This document shows positions 29,926 to 38,223 of a stretch of 61,077 bases of DNA, one piece after another. The stretch is from Streptococcus cristatus (GTDB taxonomy: Bacteria; Bacillota; Bacilli; Lactobacillales; Streptococcaceae). How positions within the stretch are numbered: the first letter of the stretch is position 1; each line of letters starts with the position of its first letter. Made by a program: the position numbers and the translations under genes. The DNA lies in NCBI RefSeq assembly GCF_001578775.1, contig NZ_KQ969062.1, positions 822,203-883,279 on the forward strand, written 5' to 3'. The notes below the pieces were generated by a model that saw nothing but the letters and a program-made list of their open reading frames with translations, was not told the origin of the DNA and made no database searches.

Positions 29926-30306
29926 TCAATTTTTTTCTTTTCTAGATTCTAAACCCCAACCGATTATCCAGCAGCAGACGAGCAGATAATTTTCAATCCA
30001 GGCCAGTAGGTTTGCTTGATTTGCTTTTTCCAGATAGCCTAGCAGATGGTTGGTGCCAAAGCCCAGTCCACCCAGAATCAGTGCTAGCAAGGTCATACGC
30101 AGATAGAACCAATCATACTTTATGTTGGCGGCAATGACTAAAGGCAGAATAGCCAGATTCCAGAAACCAATTTCCCGCTGCTAGTAGGGAGCTAGGCCGT
30201 AGATGGACTCATTGCCCAAGAGCTGGGGCTGGAAAATCTGGATCATAGCCGCGCCCAGCATAGCTAAGATCAGTAAAATGAAAGTCACTCGTAAAAATTT
30301 ATTCAT
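29926..30306 (-). pseudogene. Small multi-pass membrane protein gene broken by an amber codon
   Basis: On the minus strand an ATG at 30306, with GGAG 7-8 bases upstream, opens a 126-codon frame with one internal TAG at codon 42 (30183-30181). Without it the product would be a four-helix-like membrane protein: MNKFLRVTFILLILAMLG, then (after the stop) FWNLAILPLVIAANIKYDW, MTLLALILGGLGFG and YLLVCCWIIGWG, ending in a charged tail. RBS, promoter and frame are otherwise intact, so the loss is recent, or the site is a read error. I do not recognise the family. A Fur-like box covers its promoter. Confidence 0.75.
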
Positions 30307-30330
30307 ACCTGTCTCCTTTCTTATTTATAG

Positions 30331-30359
30331 ATTATATTATTTTTGAAAATGATTTTCAA
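30331..30359 (-). promoter_or_regulatory. Promoter with Fur/PerR-like palindrome for the broken membrane gene
   Basis: On the minus strand TTGAAA (30359-30354), 17 bases, TATAAT (30336-30331). A perfect 7-1-7 inverted repeat TGAAAAT-G-ATTTTCA (30344-30358) overlaps the -35 and is close to the Fur consensus TGATAATNATTATCA, suggesting metal-dependent repression. Confidence 0.6.
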
Positions 30360-30432
30360 GTTTTCATTTTTTACAAAAGAAATCTCTAATAAAATATTTT
30401 ACAAGCAAGTCCTATCTTTTTAGGTACTTTTG

Positions 30433-30441
30433 TGGTATACT
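30433..30441 (+). promoter_or_regulatory. Extended -10 promoter of the DEAD-box helicase gene
   Basis: TGGTATACT. It implies a 5' leader of about 215 bases before the start at 30664. Confidence 0.5.
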
Positions 30442-30483
30442 AGATTAGTTGCAGAAATACAGTTTTTCTATTCAGTGGGAACT

Positions 30484-30512
30484 AGCGACCGAGTCGGCGC
30501 TTTTTTAGTGCC
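30484..30512 (+). promoter_or_regulatory. Attenuator-like terminator/antiterminator in the helicase leader
   Basis: AGCG-(A)-CCG pairs with CGG-CGCT (30484-30501), followed by six Ts, forming a terminator inside the leader. GGCGC (30496-30500) can instead pair with GTGCC (30508-30512), which would dissolve that terminator. A GC-rich hairpin (GGTG...CACC, ~30627-30641) lies nearer the start codon. Confidence 0.55.
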
Positions 30513-30663
30513 TAGACTTGAGAGACCATATTTATGAAGAGAAGAGCGAATACTCTCAGAAAATCGAGATTTAGCAAGAGAAAAGCACTTGCTATGTTTC
30601 GATAATTGAGTATCAAAAGCCTTATAAGGTGGCTTCGCACCGCCTTTAGAAAGAAGAAGAACA

Positions 30664-32238
30664 TTGAAATTTAATGAATTACATTTATCTGCTGAATTGC
30701 TAGCAGAGATTGAAAAAGCTGGTTTTGTAGAAGCAAGCCCTATTCAAGAGCAGACGATTCCACTTGCTATGGCAGGTAAGGATGTCATTGGTCAGGCCCA
30801 GACTGGGACAGGAAAGACAGCAGCCTTTGGCTTCCCAACTCTGGAGAAGATTGATACAGATAATCCTGCTGTGCAGGCGTTGGTTATCGCTCCAACCCGT
30901 GAATTGGCCGTGCAGAGTCAGGAAGAGCTTTTCCGTTTTGGCCGCAGTAAGGGCGTCAAGGTGCGTTCTGTCTACGGTGGCTCCAGCATCGAAAAGCAAA
31001 TCAAGGCCCTCAAATCTGGTGCTCATATCGTCGTAGGAACACCTGGTCGTCTCTTGGATTTGATCAAACGCAAGGCGCTTAAGCTGAATCAGATTGAAAC
31101 CTTAATCTTGGACGAAGCGGATGAAATGCTTAACATGGGCTTTTTGGAAGATATTGAGTCTATCATTTCCCGTGTGCCAGAAGAGCGTCAAACCTTGCTC
31201 TTTTCAGCGACTATGCCGGATGCTATCAAGCGTATCGGTGTCAAGTTCATGAAGGAGCCTGAGCATGTCAAGATTGCGGCAAAAGAGCTGACAACGGAGC
31301 TGGTGGATCAGTATTATATCCGTGTCAAGGAAAACGAAAAATTTGATACCATGACTCGCTTGATGGATGTGGAGCAGCCTGAGCTGTCAATCGTCTTTGG
31401 CCGGACCAAGCGCCGAGTGGATGAGCTGACTCGCGGTCTGAAAATCCGCGGTTTCCGAGCAGAGGGCATCCATGGTGATTTGGACCAAGGCAAGCGCCTT
31501 CGCGTTCTGCGCGACTTTAAAAACGGAAATTTGGATGTCTTGGTGGCGACAGATGTGGCAGCGCGTGGATTGGATATTTCTGGTGTGACCCATGTCTACA
31601 ACTACGACATTCCGCAGGATCCAGAAAGCTATGTTCACCGGATTGGTCGGACTGGTCGTGCTGGTAAGTCAGGTCAGTCTATCACGTTCGTAGCGCCAAA
31701 TGAAATGGGCTATCTGCAGATTATCGAAAATCTGACCAAGAAGCGTATGAAAGGCCTTAAGCCAGCGACTGCAGAAGAAGCTTTCCAAGCTAAGAAAAGA
31801 GTTGCCCTTAAGAAGATTGAACGCGATTTTGCTGACGAAAGCATCCGTTCTAACTTTGAGAAATTTAGCAAGGATGCCCGCAAGCTAGCAGCAGAATTCA
31901 GCCCAGAAGAGCTGGCTATGTATATCCTCAGCTTGACGGTGCAGGATCCAGATACCCTTCCTGAAGTAGAAATTGCCCGTGAAAAACCATTGCCATTTAA
32001 ACCGTCTGGTGGCGGTTTTGGTGGAAAAGGTAAGAGTGGTCGTGGCAACGGTCGTCGAGGTGACCAAGATCGCGATCGCCGTGGTGGACGCGAAGATCGA
32101 GAGGGTGGCCGCCGTGACTTTAAACGGAAGTCAAACAAGAACAGTCGCGACTTCGAAAGCAGAGGAAATAAACGCCCACAACGCACTTCCAGCGAAAAGA
32201 AAACCGGCTTTGTTATCCGTAATAAAGGCGATAAATAA
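30664..32238 (+). CDS. DEAD-box ATP-dependent RNA helicase (CshA-like)
   Basis: 524 aa starting at TTG (LKFNELHL), as in related streptococci; the RBS is weak (AGAAAGAAG). Domain 1 has the Q motif (FVEASPIQEQ), AQTGTGKT at 45-52, PTRELA, DEAD at 150-153 and SAT (~182). Domain 2 has ARGLDISGV and HRIGRTGRAG. Residues ~438-524 form an Arg/Gly/Asp-rich disordered tail that binds RNA. CshA-type helicases work in mRNA decay, ribosome assembly and cold adaptation. The long leader suggests post-transcriptional control. Confidence 0.93.
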   Translation: MKFNELHLSAELLAEIEKAGFVEASPIQEQTIPLAMAGKDVIGQAQTGTGKTAAFGFPTLEKIDTDNPAVQALVIAPTRELAVQSQEELFRFGRSKGVKVRSVYGGSSIEKQIKALKSGAHIVVGTPGRLLDLIKRKALKLNQIETLILDEADEMLNMGFLEDIESIISRVPEERQTLLFSATMPDAIKRIGVKFMKEPEHVKIAAKELTTELVDQYYIRVKENEKFDTMTRLMDVEQPELSIVFGRTKRRVDELTRGLKIRGFRAEGIHGDLDQGKRLRVLRDFKNGNLDVLVATDVAARGLDISGVTHVYNYDIPQDPESYVHRIGRTGRAGKSGQSITFVAPNEMGYLQIIENLTKKRMKGLKPATAEEAFQAKKRVALKKIERDFADESIRSNFEKFSKDARKLAAEFSPEELAMYILSLTVQDPDTLPEVEIAREKPLPFKPSGGGFGGKGKSGRGNGRRGDQDRDRRGGREDREGGRRDFKRKSNKNSRDFESRGNKRPQRTSSEKKTGFVIRNKGDK

Positions 32239-32242
32239 ACAA

Positions 32243-32273
32243 AAAATCCGATGTCAGCTGACATTGGATTTTT
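32243..32273 (+). terminator. Helicase gene terminator
   Basis: AAATCCGATGTCA pairs with TGACATTGGATTT (one C-T/G-T wobble) and a T run. Confidence 0.9.
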
Positions 32274-32379
32274 CTATTGAAAATAATTTGAATATCTTTC
32301 AAGATTTGTTTGAAAACAGCACAATGAAAACGCATAAACAAACAATAATCTATTTTTTTGAAAAAAAGTATACATTTTT

Positions 32380-32408
32380 TTGTTTATATGAAAAAATTGT
32401 AGTATAAT
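32380..32408 (+). promoter_or_regulatory. lacR promoter
   Basis: TTGTTT, 17 bases, TATAAT. AAACAAACA (upstream, ~32337) and TTTTGTTTA in the -35 resemble the AAACAAA repeats at the PTS promoter, so LacR may control its own gene. The leader to the start is about 110 bases. Confidence 0.55.
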
Positions 32409-32524
32409 GATATAAGCGATGGTGCATGGACATTAAAGTGATTTGAGGTGTCCAAGGAACCTAAGAATCAAAGGGGAAACTTTGATGAGACGTCTCTAGA
32501 CATCAACAACAAGGAGGATTGTAC

Positions 32525-33271
32525 ATGAAGGAAAGTCGTCATAAAGTGATCTTACAAGAGCTGGATCAGACGGGAGTTGTGTCTGTAAAGAACCTGAAGG
32601 AATTGCTGAATGTAACAGATATGACCATTCGGCGGGATTTGATTGATCTTGAGAAGCAAGGACTTTTGATTCGGGTGCATGGTGGGGCACATAAAAAGGT
32701 GAAAGATAGCTTGAATGAAGCTTCGCACTCTGAAAAAACGATGTTAAATATCGAAGAAAAAAAGCTGATTGCTAAGAAATGTGCTGATTTGATTGCTGAA
32801 GGAGACACGGTTTTTATCGGATCAGGTACTACAACGGATTTTATCGGCGATTATTTAGAGGGGAAAAATATCAGCATTGTAACCAATTCTCTCCCTATTT
32901 TCGAAAAGTTGAAGGATTATCCTAATTTTGATTTGATTTTGATCGGAGGACGCTATCGGGTCAAGACCCAGACTTTTGTGGGGCAGTTTGCCAATAAACT
33001 TTTACGAGAAATCAAGGTATCAAAGGCCTTTATTGGAGTGAACGGAATCGACGGTCACAATGTGACGACTGCCAATGAAGAAGAGGGGAATGGAAATGCC
33101 ATTATTCTCAACAATGCAATTGAAAAATACATCGTTGCAGATAATAGTAAATTTGATAGCTATTCTTTCTATAGTTTTTACCGTTTGGACAATATTGACG
33201 CGATTGTAACGGATGACCATATCTCTCCGAAAGTGAGAGCAAAATATAGTTCTTACACCAAGGTTCTCTGA
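32525..33271 (+). CDS. lacR: LacR-type DeoR-family transcriptional repressor
   Basis: 248 aa from ATG 32525, 6-7 bases after AAGGAGGA. A TTG two codons upstream lies too close to the ribosome site. The N-terminal winged HTH is GVVSVKNLKELLNVTDMTIRRDLIDLEKQGLLIRVHGGA. The sugar-phosphate sensing domain follows, with GDTVFIGSGTTTDFIGDYL and the GVNGID motif. It probably represses the PTS and lac genes downstream and is released by tagatose 6-phosphate or a related sugar phosphate. Confidence 0.9.
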   Translation: MKESRHKVILQELDQTGVVSVKNLKELLNVTDMTIRRDLIDLEKQGLLIRVHGGAHKKVKDSLNEASHSEKTMLNIEEKKLIAKKCADLIAEGDTVFIGSGTTTDFIGDYLEGKNISIVTNSLPIFEKLKDYPNFDLILIGGRYRVKTQTFVGQFANKLLREIKVSKAFIGVNGIDGHNVTTANEEEGNGNAIILNNAIEKYIVADNSKFDSYSFYSFYRLDNIDAIVTDDHISPKVRAKYSSYTKVL

Positions 33272-33310
33272 TTTGATCGCGTTGTCATGAATATTAATTT
33301 GAGATTCTGA

Positions 33311-33340
33311 AAGCTGAGAATTTCGTAGCTTTTATTTCTT
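33311..33340 (+). terminator. lacR terminator (weak)
   Basis: AAAGCT pairs with AGCTTT across an 11-base loop, followed by TATTTCTT. The remainder of the 33272-33593 gap holds the PTS promoter and operators. Confidence 0.45.
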
Positions 33341-33500
33341 GTTTCAAATGACTTGCATTAATAGTGGGCGAAAAGTTCTTGTATATCAACTTAGACTTGC
33401 TAAGGATATTTTTATGACTCGTGTTATTCTTCAGCATGTAGAATGACGAAATGTCCCATCTTCATATGAACATTAAAATTTTAAGCTATTAGACAAATAA

Positions 33501-33585
33501 ACAAAAAATAACAAAACAAACTATTGACAGCGCTATCACATAATGATATAATTAATTAAACAAACAAAAAGAAACAAAAGGAGAG
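33501..33585 (+). promoter_or_regulatory. Galactose PTS promoter with cre site and AAACAAA operator repeats
   Basis: A consensus promoter: TTGACA (33524-33529), 17 bases, TATAAT (33547-33552). A cre-like TGACAGCGCTATCA (33525-33538) overlaps the -35. AAACAAA-type repeats flank both sides (about 33499-33520 and 33557-33580) and are candidate LacR sites. The layout predicts induction by sugar and strong catabolite repression. Confidence 0.75.
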
Positions 33586-33593
33586 ATGATAAA

Positions 33594-34070
33594 ATGGCGC
33601 TTGCCCAATTATTTGATGAAAATCTAGTGTTTTGTTTACATGCAGAAAATCAAGAAGATCTTTTTCATAAAGTAGCTGATTTGTTAGAAGAAAGAGAAGT
33701 TGTAACTTCTTCTTATCGAAACGCTTTACTTGAAAGAGAAAAGGCGTTTCCAACTGGATTGGATATGGAATTTTTAGGCAAGAACTTGCCGAATGTTGCC
33801 ATACCTCATACGGATATTGCGCATAATTTGACTGAAAATGTGGTAGTTGTTAAGCTAGATCAGCCTGTAACCTTCCACAATATGATTTCTCCTACGCAAA
33901 CCGTTGAAGTGTCTCTCTTGTTCTTTATTATCAACAACTCTAGCTCAAGCCAGACCAATATCTTAGCGCAGTTAATGGATTTCTTCACTAGCGAAGGAAA
34001 TCTAGCTGGTTTAGCTTCTTTGGACTCAAAAGAAGAGTTGTTCCAATATATTTCAAAAGTTATTAAATAA
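33594..34070 (+). CDS. PTS EIIA subunit, galactitol/galactose type
   Basis: 158 aa, PTS EIIA type 2 (fructose/mannitol-like fold). The phosphorylated His is His72 in LPNVAIPHTD. It accepts phosphate from HPr and passes it to the EIIB encoded next. RBS AAAGGAG is well placed. It is the first gene of the EIIA-EIIB-EIIC operon. In S. gordonii a PTS of this kind next to lacABCD is galactose-specific, and that is the likeliest role here. Confidence 0.88.
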   Translation: MALAQLFDENLVFCLHAENQEDLFHKVADLLEEREVVTSSYRNALLEREKAFPTGLDMEFLGKNLPNVAIPHTDIAHNLTENVVVVKLDQPVTFHNMISPTQTVEVSLLFFIINNSSSSQTNILAQLMDFFTSEGNLAGLASLDSKEELFQYISKVIK

Positions 34071-34090
34071 ATAAATCGGAGGATTTTATT

Positions 34091-34396
34091 ATGATTAAAA
34101 TTTTAGCAGCCTGCGGAGCAGGGGTAAACTCAAGTCACCAAATTAAGAGCGCTCTCGAGGAAGAATTGTCAAACCGCGGTTATGATGTACATTGTGATGC
34201 CGTGATGGTTAAGGATGTCAATGAAGATCTAATGCAAGGTTACGATATCTTCACACCAATCGCTGCAACAGATCTTGGTTTTGAACCAGGAATCCCAGTT
34301 ATCGAAGCTGGACCAATCTTGTTCCGTATTCCTGCAATGAGTGCTCCAGTGTTTGACAATATTGAAGCAGCTATTAAAGAGCATGGACTAAGTTAA
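34091..34396 (+). CDS. PTS EIIB subunit, galactitol/galactose type
   Basis: 101 aa, GatB-like EIIB with the phosphorylation loop ACGAGVNSSHQ at residues 7-17 (Cys8 is the phospho-acceptor). It transfers phosphate to the sugar entering through EIIC. It is 20 bases after EIIA, with CGGAGGA before the ATG. Confidence 0.92.
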   Translation: MIKILAACGAGVNSSHQIKSALEEELSNRGYDVHCDAVMVKDVNEDLMQGYDIFTPIAATDLGFEPGIPVIEAGPILFRIPAMSAPVFDNIEAAIKEHGLS

Positions 34397-34447
34397 TTTA
34401 TTCTTTATCTTGTTAACATTCATATAACAAAAAAGGGAGGAATTATT

Positions 34448-35924
34448 ATGGATGTCATTATCGAACTAGCCAATAAGATTTTTTAAACCCATCTTGGATA
34501 TGGGCGGACCAATCATCATGCTGATCATTTTGACAGTATTGGCTCTACTTTTTGGAGTAAAATTCTCCAAAGCGCTTGAAGGTGGTATCAAACTTGCCAT
34601 CGCTCTTACTGGTATCGGTGCCATCATCGGTATGCTTAACGGAGCTTTCTCAGCTTCACTTGCTAAATTCGTTGAAAACACTGGTATCCAGTTGAACATC
34701 ACTGACGTTGGTTGGGCACCACTTGCAACCATCACTTGGGGTTCTCCATGGACTTTGTACTTCTTGCTCATCATGCTCATTGTCAATGTTGTGATGTTAG
34801 CTATAAAGAAAACAGATACATTGGATGTAGATATCTTTGATATTTGGCACTTGTCAATTACTGGCTTGCTCATCAAATGGTATGCAGATAAGAACCATGT
34901 AAGTCCTGCCGTATCACTTTTGATTGCAACTTTAGCAGTTGTCTTGGTTGGTGTCTTGAAGATTATCAACTCTGACTTGATGAAACCAACCTTTGATGAT
35001 TTGTTGAATGCGCCAAGTTCATCACCAATGACTTCAACTCACATGAACTATATGATGAACCCTGTTATCATGGTTTTGGATAAGATTTTTGACAAGTTCT
35101 TCCCTGGGTTGGATAAATATGACTTCGATGCTGCCGCTTTGAATAAGAAAATCGGTTTCTGGGGTTCTAAATTCTTCATCGGTTTCCTTCTCGGTGTAGT
35201 TATCGGTATCATGGGAACTCCACACCCAGTAGCAGGTGTAGAAGATGGTAACACATGGCAATTGGTTATTAAAGGATGGTTGTCTCTCGGTTTGACTGCC
35301 GGTGTCTGCTTGGAGCTCTTCTCACTTATCGGATCATGGTTTATCGCAGCCGTGGAACCACTTTCACAAGGTATTACTAACGTAGCAACAAAACGTCTTC
35401 AAGGACGTAAATTCAACATCGGTCTTGACTGGCCATTTATCGCTGGTCGTGCAGAAATCTGGGCCTGCGCTAACGTACTTGCCCCAATCATGTTGATTGA
35501 AGCAGTTCTGCTTTCTAATGTAGGGAACGGTATCTTGCCATTGGCTGGTATCATCGCAATGGGTGTGACACCTGCCCTTCTGGTTGTTACTCGTGGTAAA
35601 TTGCTTCGTATGATTGTCTTTGGAACACTCTTGTTACCACTCTTCCTTCTTTCAGGTACCCTGATTGCACCGTTTGCAACAGAACTTGCTAAAGGCGTAG
35701 GTGCCTTCCCTGAAGGAGTTAGCCAGTCTCAATTGATCACTCATTCAACACTTGAGGGACCAATCGAAAAACTCTTGGGCTGGACTATTGGTAATACTAC
35801 TACAGGTGATATTAAAGCTATCATTGGTGCTATTGTCTTCCTTGGTGCTTATATTGGAATCTTTGCTTGGTACAGAAAGCAAATGATCAAACGGAATGCA
35901 GAATATGCAGCAAAAGCAAAATAA
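34448..35924 (+). pseudogene. PTS EIIC permease, galactitol/galactose type, frameshifted at codon 12
   Basis: The well-placed start is ATG 34448 (GGGAGGA upstream). It reads MDVIIELANKIF and then meets TAA at 34484-34486. The remaining 479 codons, from KPILDMGGPIIML onward, lie in the +1 frame. The cause is a run of six Ts (34479-34484), one more than the frame needs. Joined, the product would be 491 aa with about ten membrane helices, typical of GatC-type EIIC. The stop context TTT-TAA-A allows a +1 slip of tRNA-Phe, so the options are a null mutation, slippage, a read error, or weak reinitiation at TTG 34494 or ATG 34500, neither with a ribosome site. Confidence 0.85.
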
Positions 35925-35961
35925 TATCCGTTAACTATTGTTAAATATTGTAAGACTAGGG

Positions 35962-36009
35962 AAGCTAGATTGTCCATTTCCAAATGGGAATGTTGATAAT
36001 CTAGCTTTT
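35962..36009 (+). terminator. PTS operon terminator
   Basis: AAGCTAGATT pairs with AATCTAGCTT, with a second inner stem CATTTCC/GGGAATG, then Ts. Confidence 0.8.
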
Positions 36010-36080
36010 CATATGTGATAATACTAAGCAGAGAGAAGTCAGAAGTCTGCCTTTTTCTCTGAAGTAGAGAGGAGATTTGA

Positions 36081-36977
36081 ATGGTGATCGAGTTAGAAAA
36101 TGATGAATTGGCAGTGCAGTTTGAGAAATTGGGAGGAGCGCTTTCTTCAATCAAGGATAAGGATAGTGTAGAATACCTCTGGCAGGGTGATGCGACCTAT
36201 TGGAGTGGTCAAGCTCCAGTTCTTTTCCCCATTTGTGGGAGTTTGCGTAATGACACTGCTCACTATGCATTAAAAGATGGTCAAGAAGCAAGTGGAGTCA
36301 TTCCTCGGCATGGTCTCGTTCGCAAGAGAGAATTTGAATTGGTTGAACAAACAGATACGAGTGTGACTTTTGCTATTGAGGACACAGAGGAAATGTTTCA
36401 GAACTATCCCTATCATTTCCGCTTATCAATTCGCTATAGCTTGACTGGTAAGAAGCTTCGCACCCAGTATATCGTAGAAAATCTTGGAGATAGTGGCGCT
36501 ATGCCGTACTTTATCGGAGGCCATCCCGGCTTCAACTGCCCTTTATTTGATGATGAAAATTATGAGGATTACTATTTGGAGTTTGAACAGGAAGAAACCT
36601 GCAGTGTTCCTCTCTCTTATCCTGAAACTGGTATGTTGAACTTTCTCGAACGTTCAAGCTTCCTAGATCGTCAAAAAAAACTAGATTTGGACTATGCTGT
36701 CTTTGCTAAAGACGCAGTGACCCTTGATGAGCTAAAATCGCGGACTGTTGCTCTTCGTTCTCGGAATCATGACAAAGGATTGCGTTTGGATTTTCAAGAA
36801 TTTCCAAATCTAATTATCTGGTCAACTATTAACAAAGGACCATTTATAGCCCTAGAACCTTGGTCAGGCTTGTCGACCTCGTTAGAAGAGGGAGATTATT
36901 TAGAAAGCAAGAAAAATGTCCGTCTACTCCCAGCAGGAGAAAAAGAAGAAATTGGATTTGATATTACTATTTTTTAA
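36081..36977 (+). CDS. lacX: LacX-type aldose 1-epimerase family protein
   Basis: 298 aa, galactose mutarotase-like beta-sandwich of the LacX branch. Visible motifs are LFPICGSLRND and RHGLVRKREF (family His) near 55-80, GGHPGFNCP near 148-156 (second family His), and the C-terminal Glu region (FIALEPWSGL). LacX occurs with lac/tagatose operons; it probably interconverts anomers of a sugar or sugar phosphate, but its substrate is not established. RBS GAGGAG is present. It sits between two promoters and may be read from the PTS operon or on its own. Confidence 0.88.
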   Translation: MVIELENDELAVQFEKLGGALSSIKDKDSVEYLWQGDATYWSGQAPVLFPICGSLRNDTAHYALKDGQEASGVIPRHGLVRKREFELVEQTDTSVTFAIEDTEEMFQNYPYHFRLSIRYSLTGKKLRTQYIVENLGDSGAMPYFIGGHPGFNCPLFDDENYEDYYLEFEQEETCSVPLSYPETGMLNFLERSSFLDRQKKLDLDYAVFAKDAVTLDELKSRTVALRSRNHDKGLRLDFQEFPNLIIWSTINKGPFIALEPWSGLSTSLEEGDYLESKKNVRLLPAGEKEEIGFDITIF

Positions 36978-37006
36978 AGAAAAATTCTAAAAAATGTTTA
37001 AAAACA

Positions 37007-37086
37007 AACATATAATGTTGACAACGAACATAAAATGTTGTATTATAAACTTGTAAATTAAATAACGTTTAATGTTTTAAAACATT
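37007..37086 (+). promoter_or_regulatory. lacABCD promoter and repeated operator palindromes
   Basis: TTGACA (37018-37023), 17 bases, TATTAT (37041-37046). A 5-3-5 palindrome AACAT-N3-ATGTT occurs at 37007-37019 and again 20 bases on at 37027-37039, bracketing the -35. A near copy (AACGT-N3-ATGTT) is at 37064-37076 and overlaps a perfect 16-bp palindrome at 37071-37086. They are candidate LacR sites on one DNA face (two helical turns). Confidence 0.65.
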
Positions 37087-37123
37087 TTAGTTCATTATAT
37101 AGAAAATTAAAGGAGGACTTAAT

Positions 37124-37549
37124 ATGTCTATTGTTATTGGTGCAGATGCTGCAGGTTTGAGATTGAAAGAAGTTGTGAAAGACTTCTTGGAAAAAGAAAA
37201 CTTCCAGGTTGTGGATGTTACAGCTGAAGGTCAAGATTTTGTTGATGTGACTCTTGCCGTTGCTGCAGAAGTAAACAAAGAAGAACAAAACCTTGGTATC
37301 GTGATTGATGCCTATGGTGCTGGTCCGTTCATGGTTGCAACTAAGATTAAAGGAATGGTTGCCGCAGAAGTATCTGACGAACGTTCAGCTTATATGACTC
37401 GTGGCCACAACAATTCTCGTATGATTACTATGGGAGCAGAAACAGTTGGTGACGAATTGGCTAAAAATATTGCTAAAGGTTTTGTTAACGGAAAATACGA
37501 CGGTGGTCGTCACCAGATTCGTGTCGATATGTTGAACAAAATGTGCTAA
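37124..37549 (+). CDS. lacA: Galactose-6-phosphate isomerase subunit LacA
   Basis: 141 aa, RpiB/LacA fold ([21 protein letters not shown]). With LacB it forms the heteromeric enzyme that turns galactose 6-phosphate into tagatose 6-phosphate. It contains the family segments [18 protein letters not shown] and [30 protein letters not shown] 101-bp inverted-repeat element separates it from lacB. Confidence 0.96.
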   Translation: MSIVIGADAAGLRLKEVVKDFLEKENFQVVDVTAEGQDFVDVTLAVAAEVNKEEQNLGIVIDAYGAGPFMVATKIKGMVAAEVSDERSAYMTRGHNNSRMITMGAETVGDELAKNIAKGFVNGKYDGGRHQIRVDMLNKMC

Positions 37550-37650
37550 TACTCTTCAAAAATCAAGATAATCTGTCGTCAGCTCACTTTAGCTAACTTC
37601 AGTTATGCTCGCAGCTCGCTTCCTAAGCTAATCTTGATTTTTCTTGAGTA
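37550..37650 (+). repeat. Small inverted-repeat element between lacA and lacB
   Basis: Arms of 20 bases (37550-37569 and 37631-37650) match as inverted repeats at 17 of 20 positions around a ~60-base core. The left arm starts ACTCTTCAAAAATC, like the ACTCTTCGAAAATC ends of a known intergenic repeat of mitis-group streptococci. It abuts the lacA stop codon and ends 47 bases before lacB. It could fold in the mRNA. Confidence 0.65.
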
Positions 37651-37697
37651 AGGATAAATGATATTAGATTTATATAATTAATCGGAGGGAATAACTA

Positions 37698-38213
37698 ATG
37701 AGAATTGCAATTGGATGTGACCACATCGTAACAGATGAAAAAATGGCGGTTTCAGAATTCTTGAAATCAAAAGGACATGAAGTCATTGATTTTGGTACTT
37801 ACGACCATGCTCGTACACACTACCCAATTTTTGGTAAAAAAGTGGGAGAAGCTGTAACTAGCGGACAAGCTGATCTTGGTGTTTGTATCTGTGGTACCGG
37901 CGTTGGTATCAACAACGCTGTCAATAAAGTTCCGGGTGTTCGTTCTGCCTTGGTTCGTGACATGACAACAGCTCTTTACGCTAAAGAACAGTTGAATGCC
38001 AACGTTATTGGTTTTGGTGGTAAGATTACTGGTGAATTGCTCATGTGCGATATCATCGAAGCTTTCATCAATGCTGAATACAAACCATCAGAAGAAAACA
38101 AAAAATTAATTGCTAAAATCGAGCACGTTGAAAGTCACAATGCTCATCAAGCAGATGCAAACTTCTTTACAGAATTCCTTGAAAAATGGGATCGCGGTGA
38201 GTACCACGACTAA
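37698..38213 (+). CDS. lacB: Galactose-6-phosphate isomerase subunit LacB
   Basis: 171 aa, RpiB family, carrying the catalytic Cys in [18 protein letters not shown] (about residues 58-75) and the phosphate-binding [10 protein letters not shown] start. It pairs with LacA. RBS CGGAGGG. It is 10 bases from lacC. Confidence 0.97.
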   Translation: MRIAIGCDHIVTDEKMAVSEFLKSKGHEVIDFGTYDHARTHYPIFGKKVGEAVTSGQADLGVCICGTGVGINNAVNKVPGVRSALVRDMTTALYAKEQLNANVIGFGGKITGELLMCDIIEAFINAEYKPSEENKKLIAKIEHVESHNAHQADANFFTEFLEKWDRGEYHD

Positions 38214-38223
38214 GAGGTGACGC

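Noticed and set aside
30480..30506. The helicase-leader hairpin contains CCGAGTCGG followed by Ts, like the 3' end of Cas9 tracrRNA.
   Set aside because: There is no anti-repeat, no CRISPR array and no cas gene in the window; the similarity is limited to a short terminator stem.
34494..35924. EIIC as an intact gene starting at TTG 34494.
   Set aside because: No ribosome site there, whereas ATG 34448 has a strong one and its 12 codons plus KPI complete the family N terminus.
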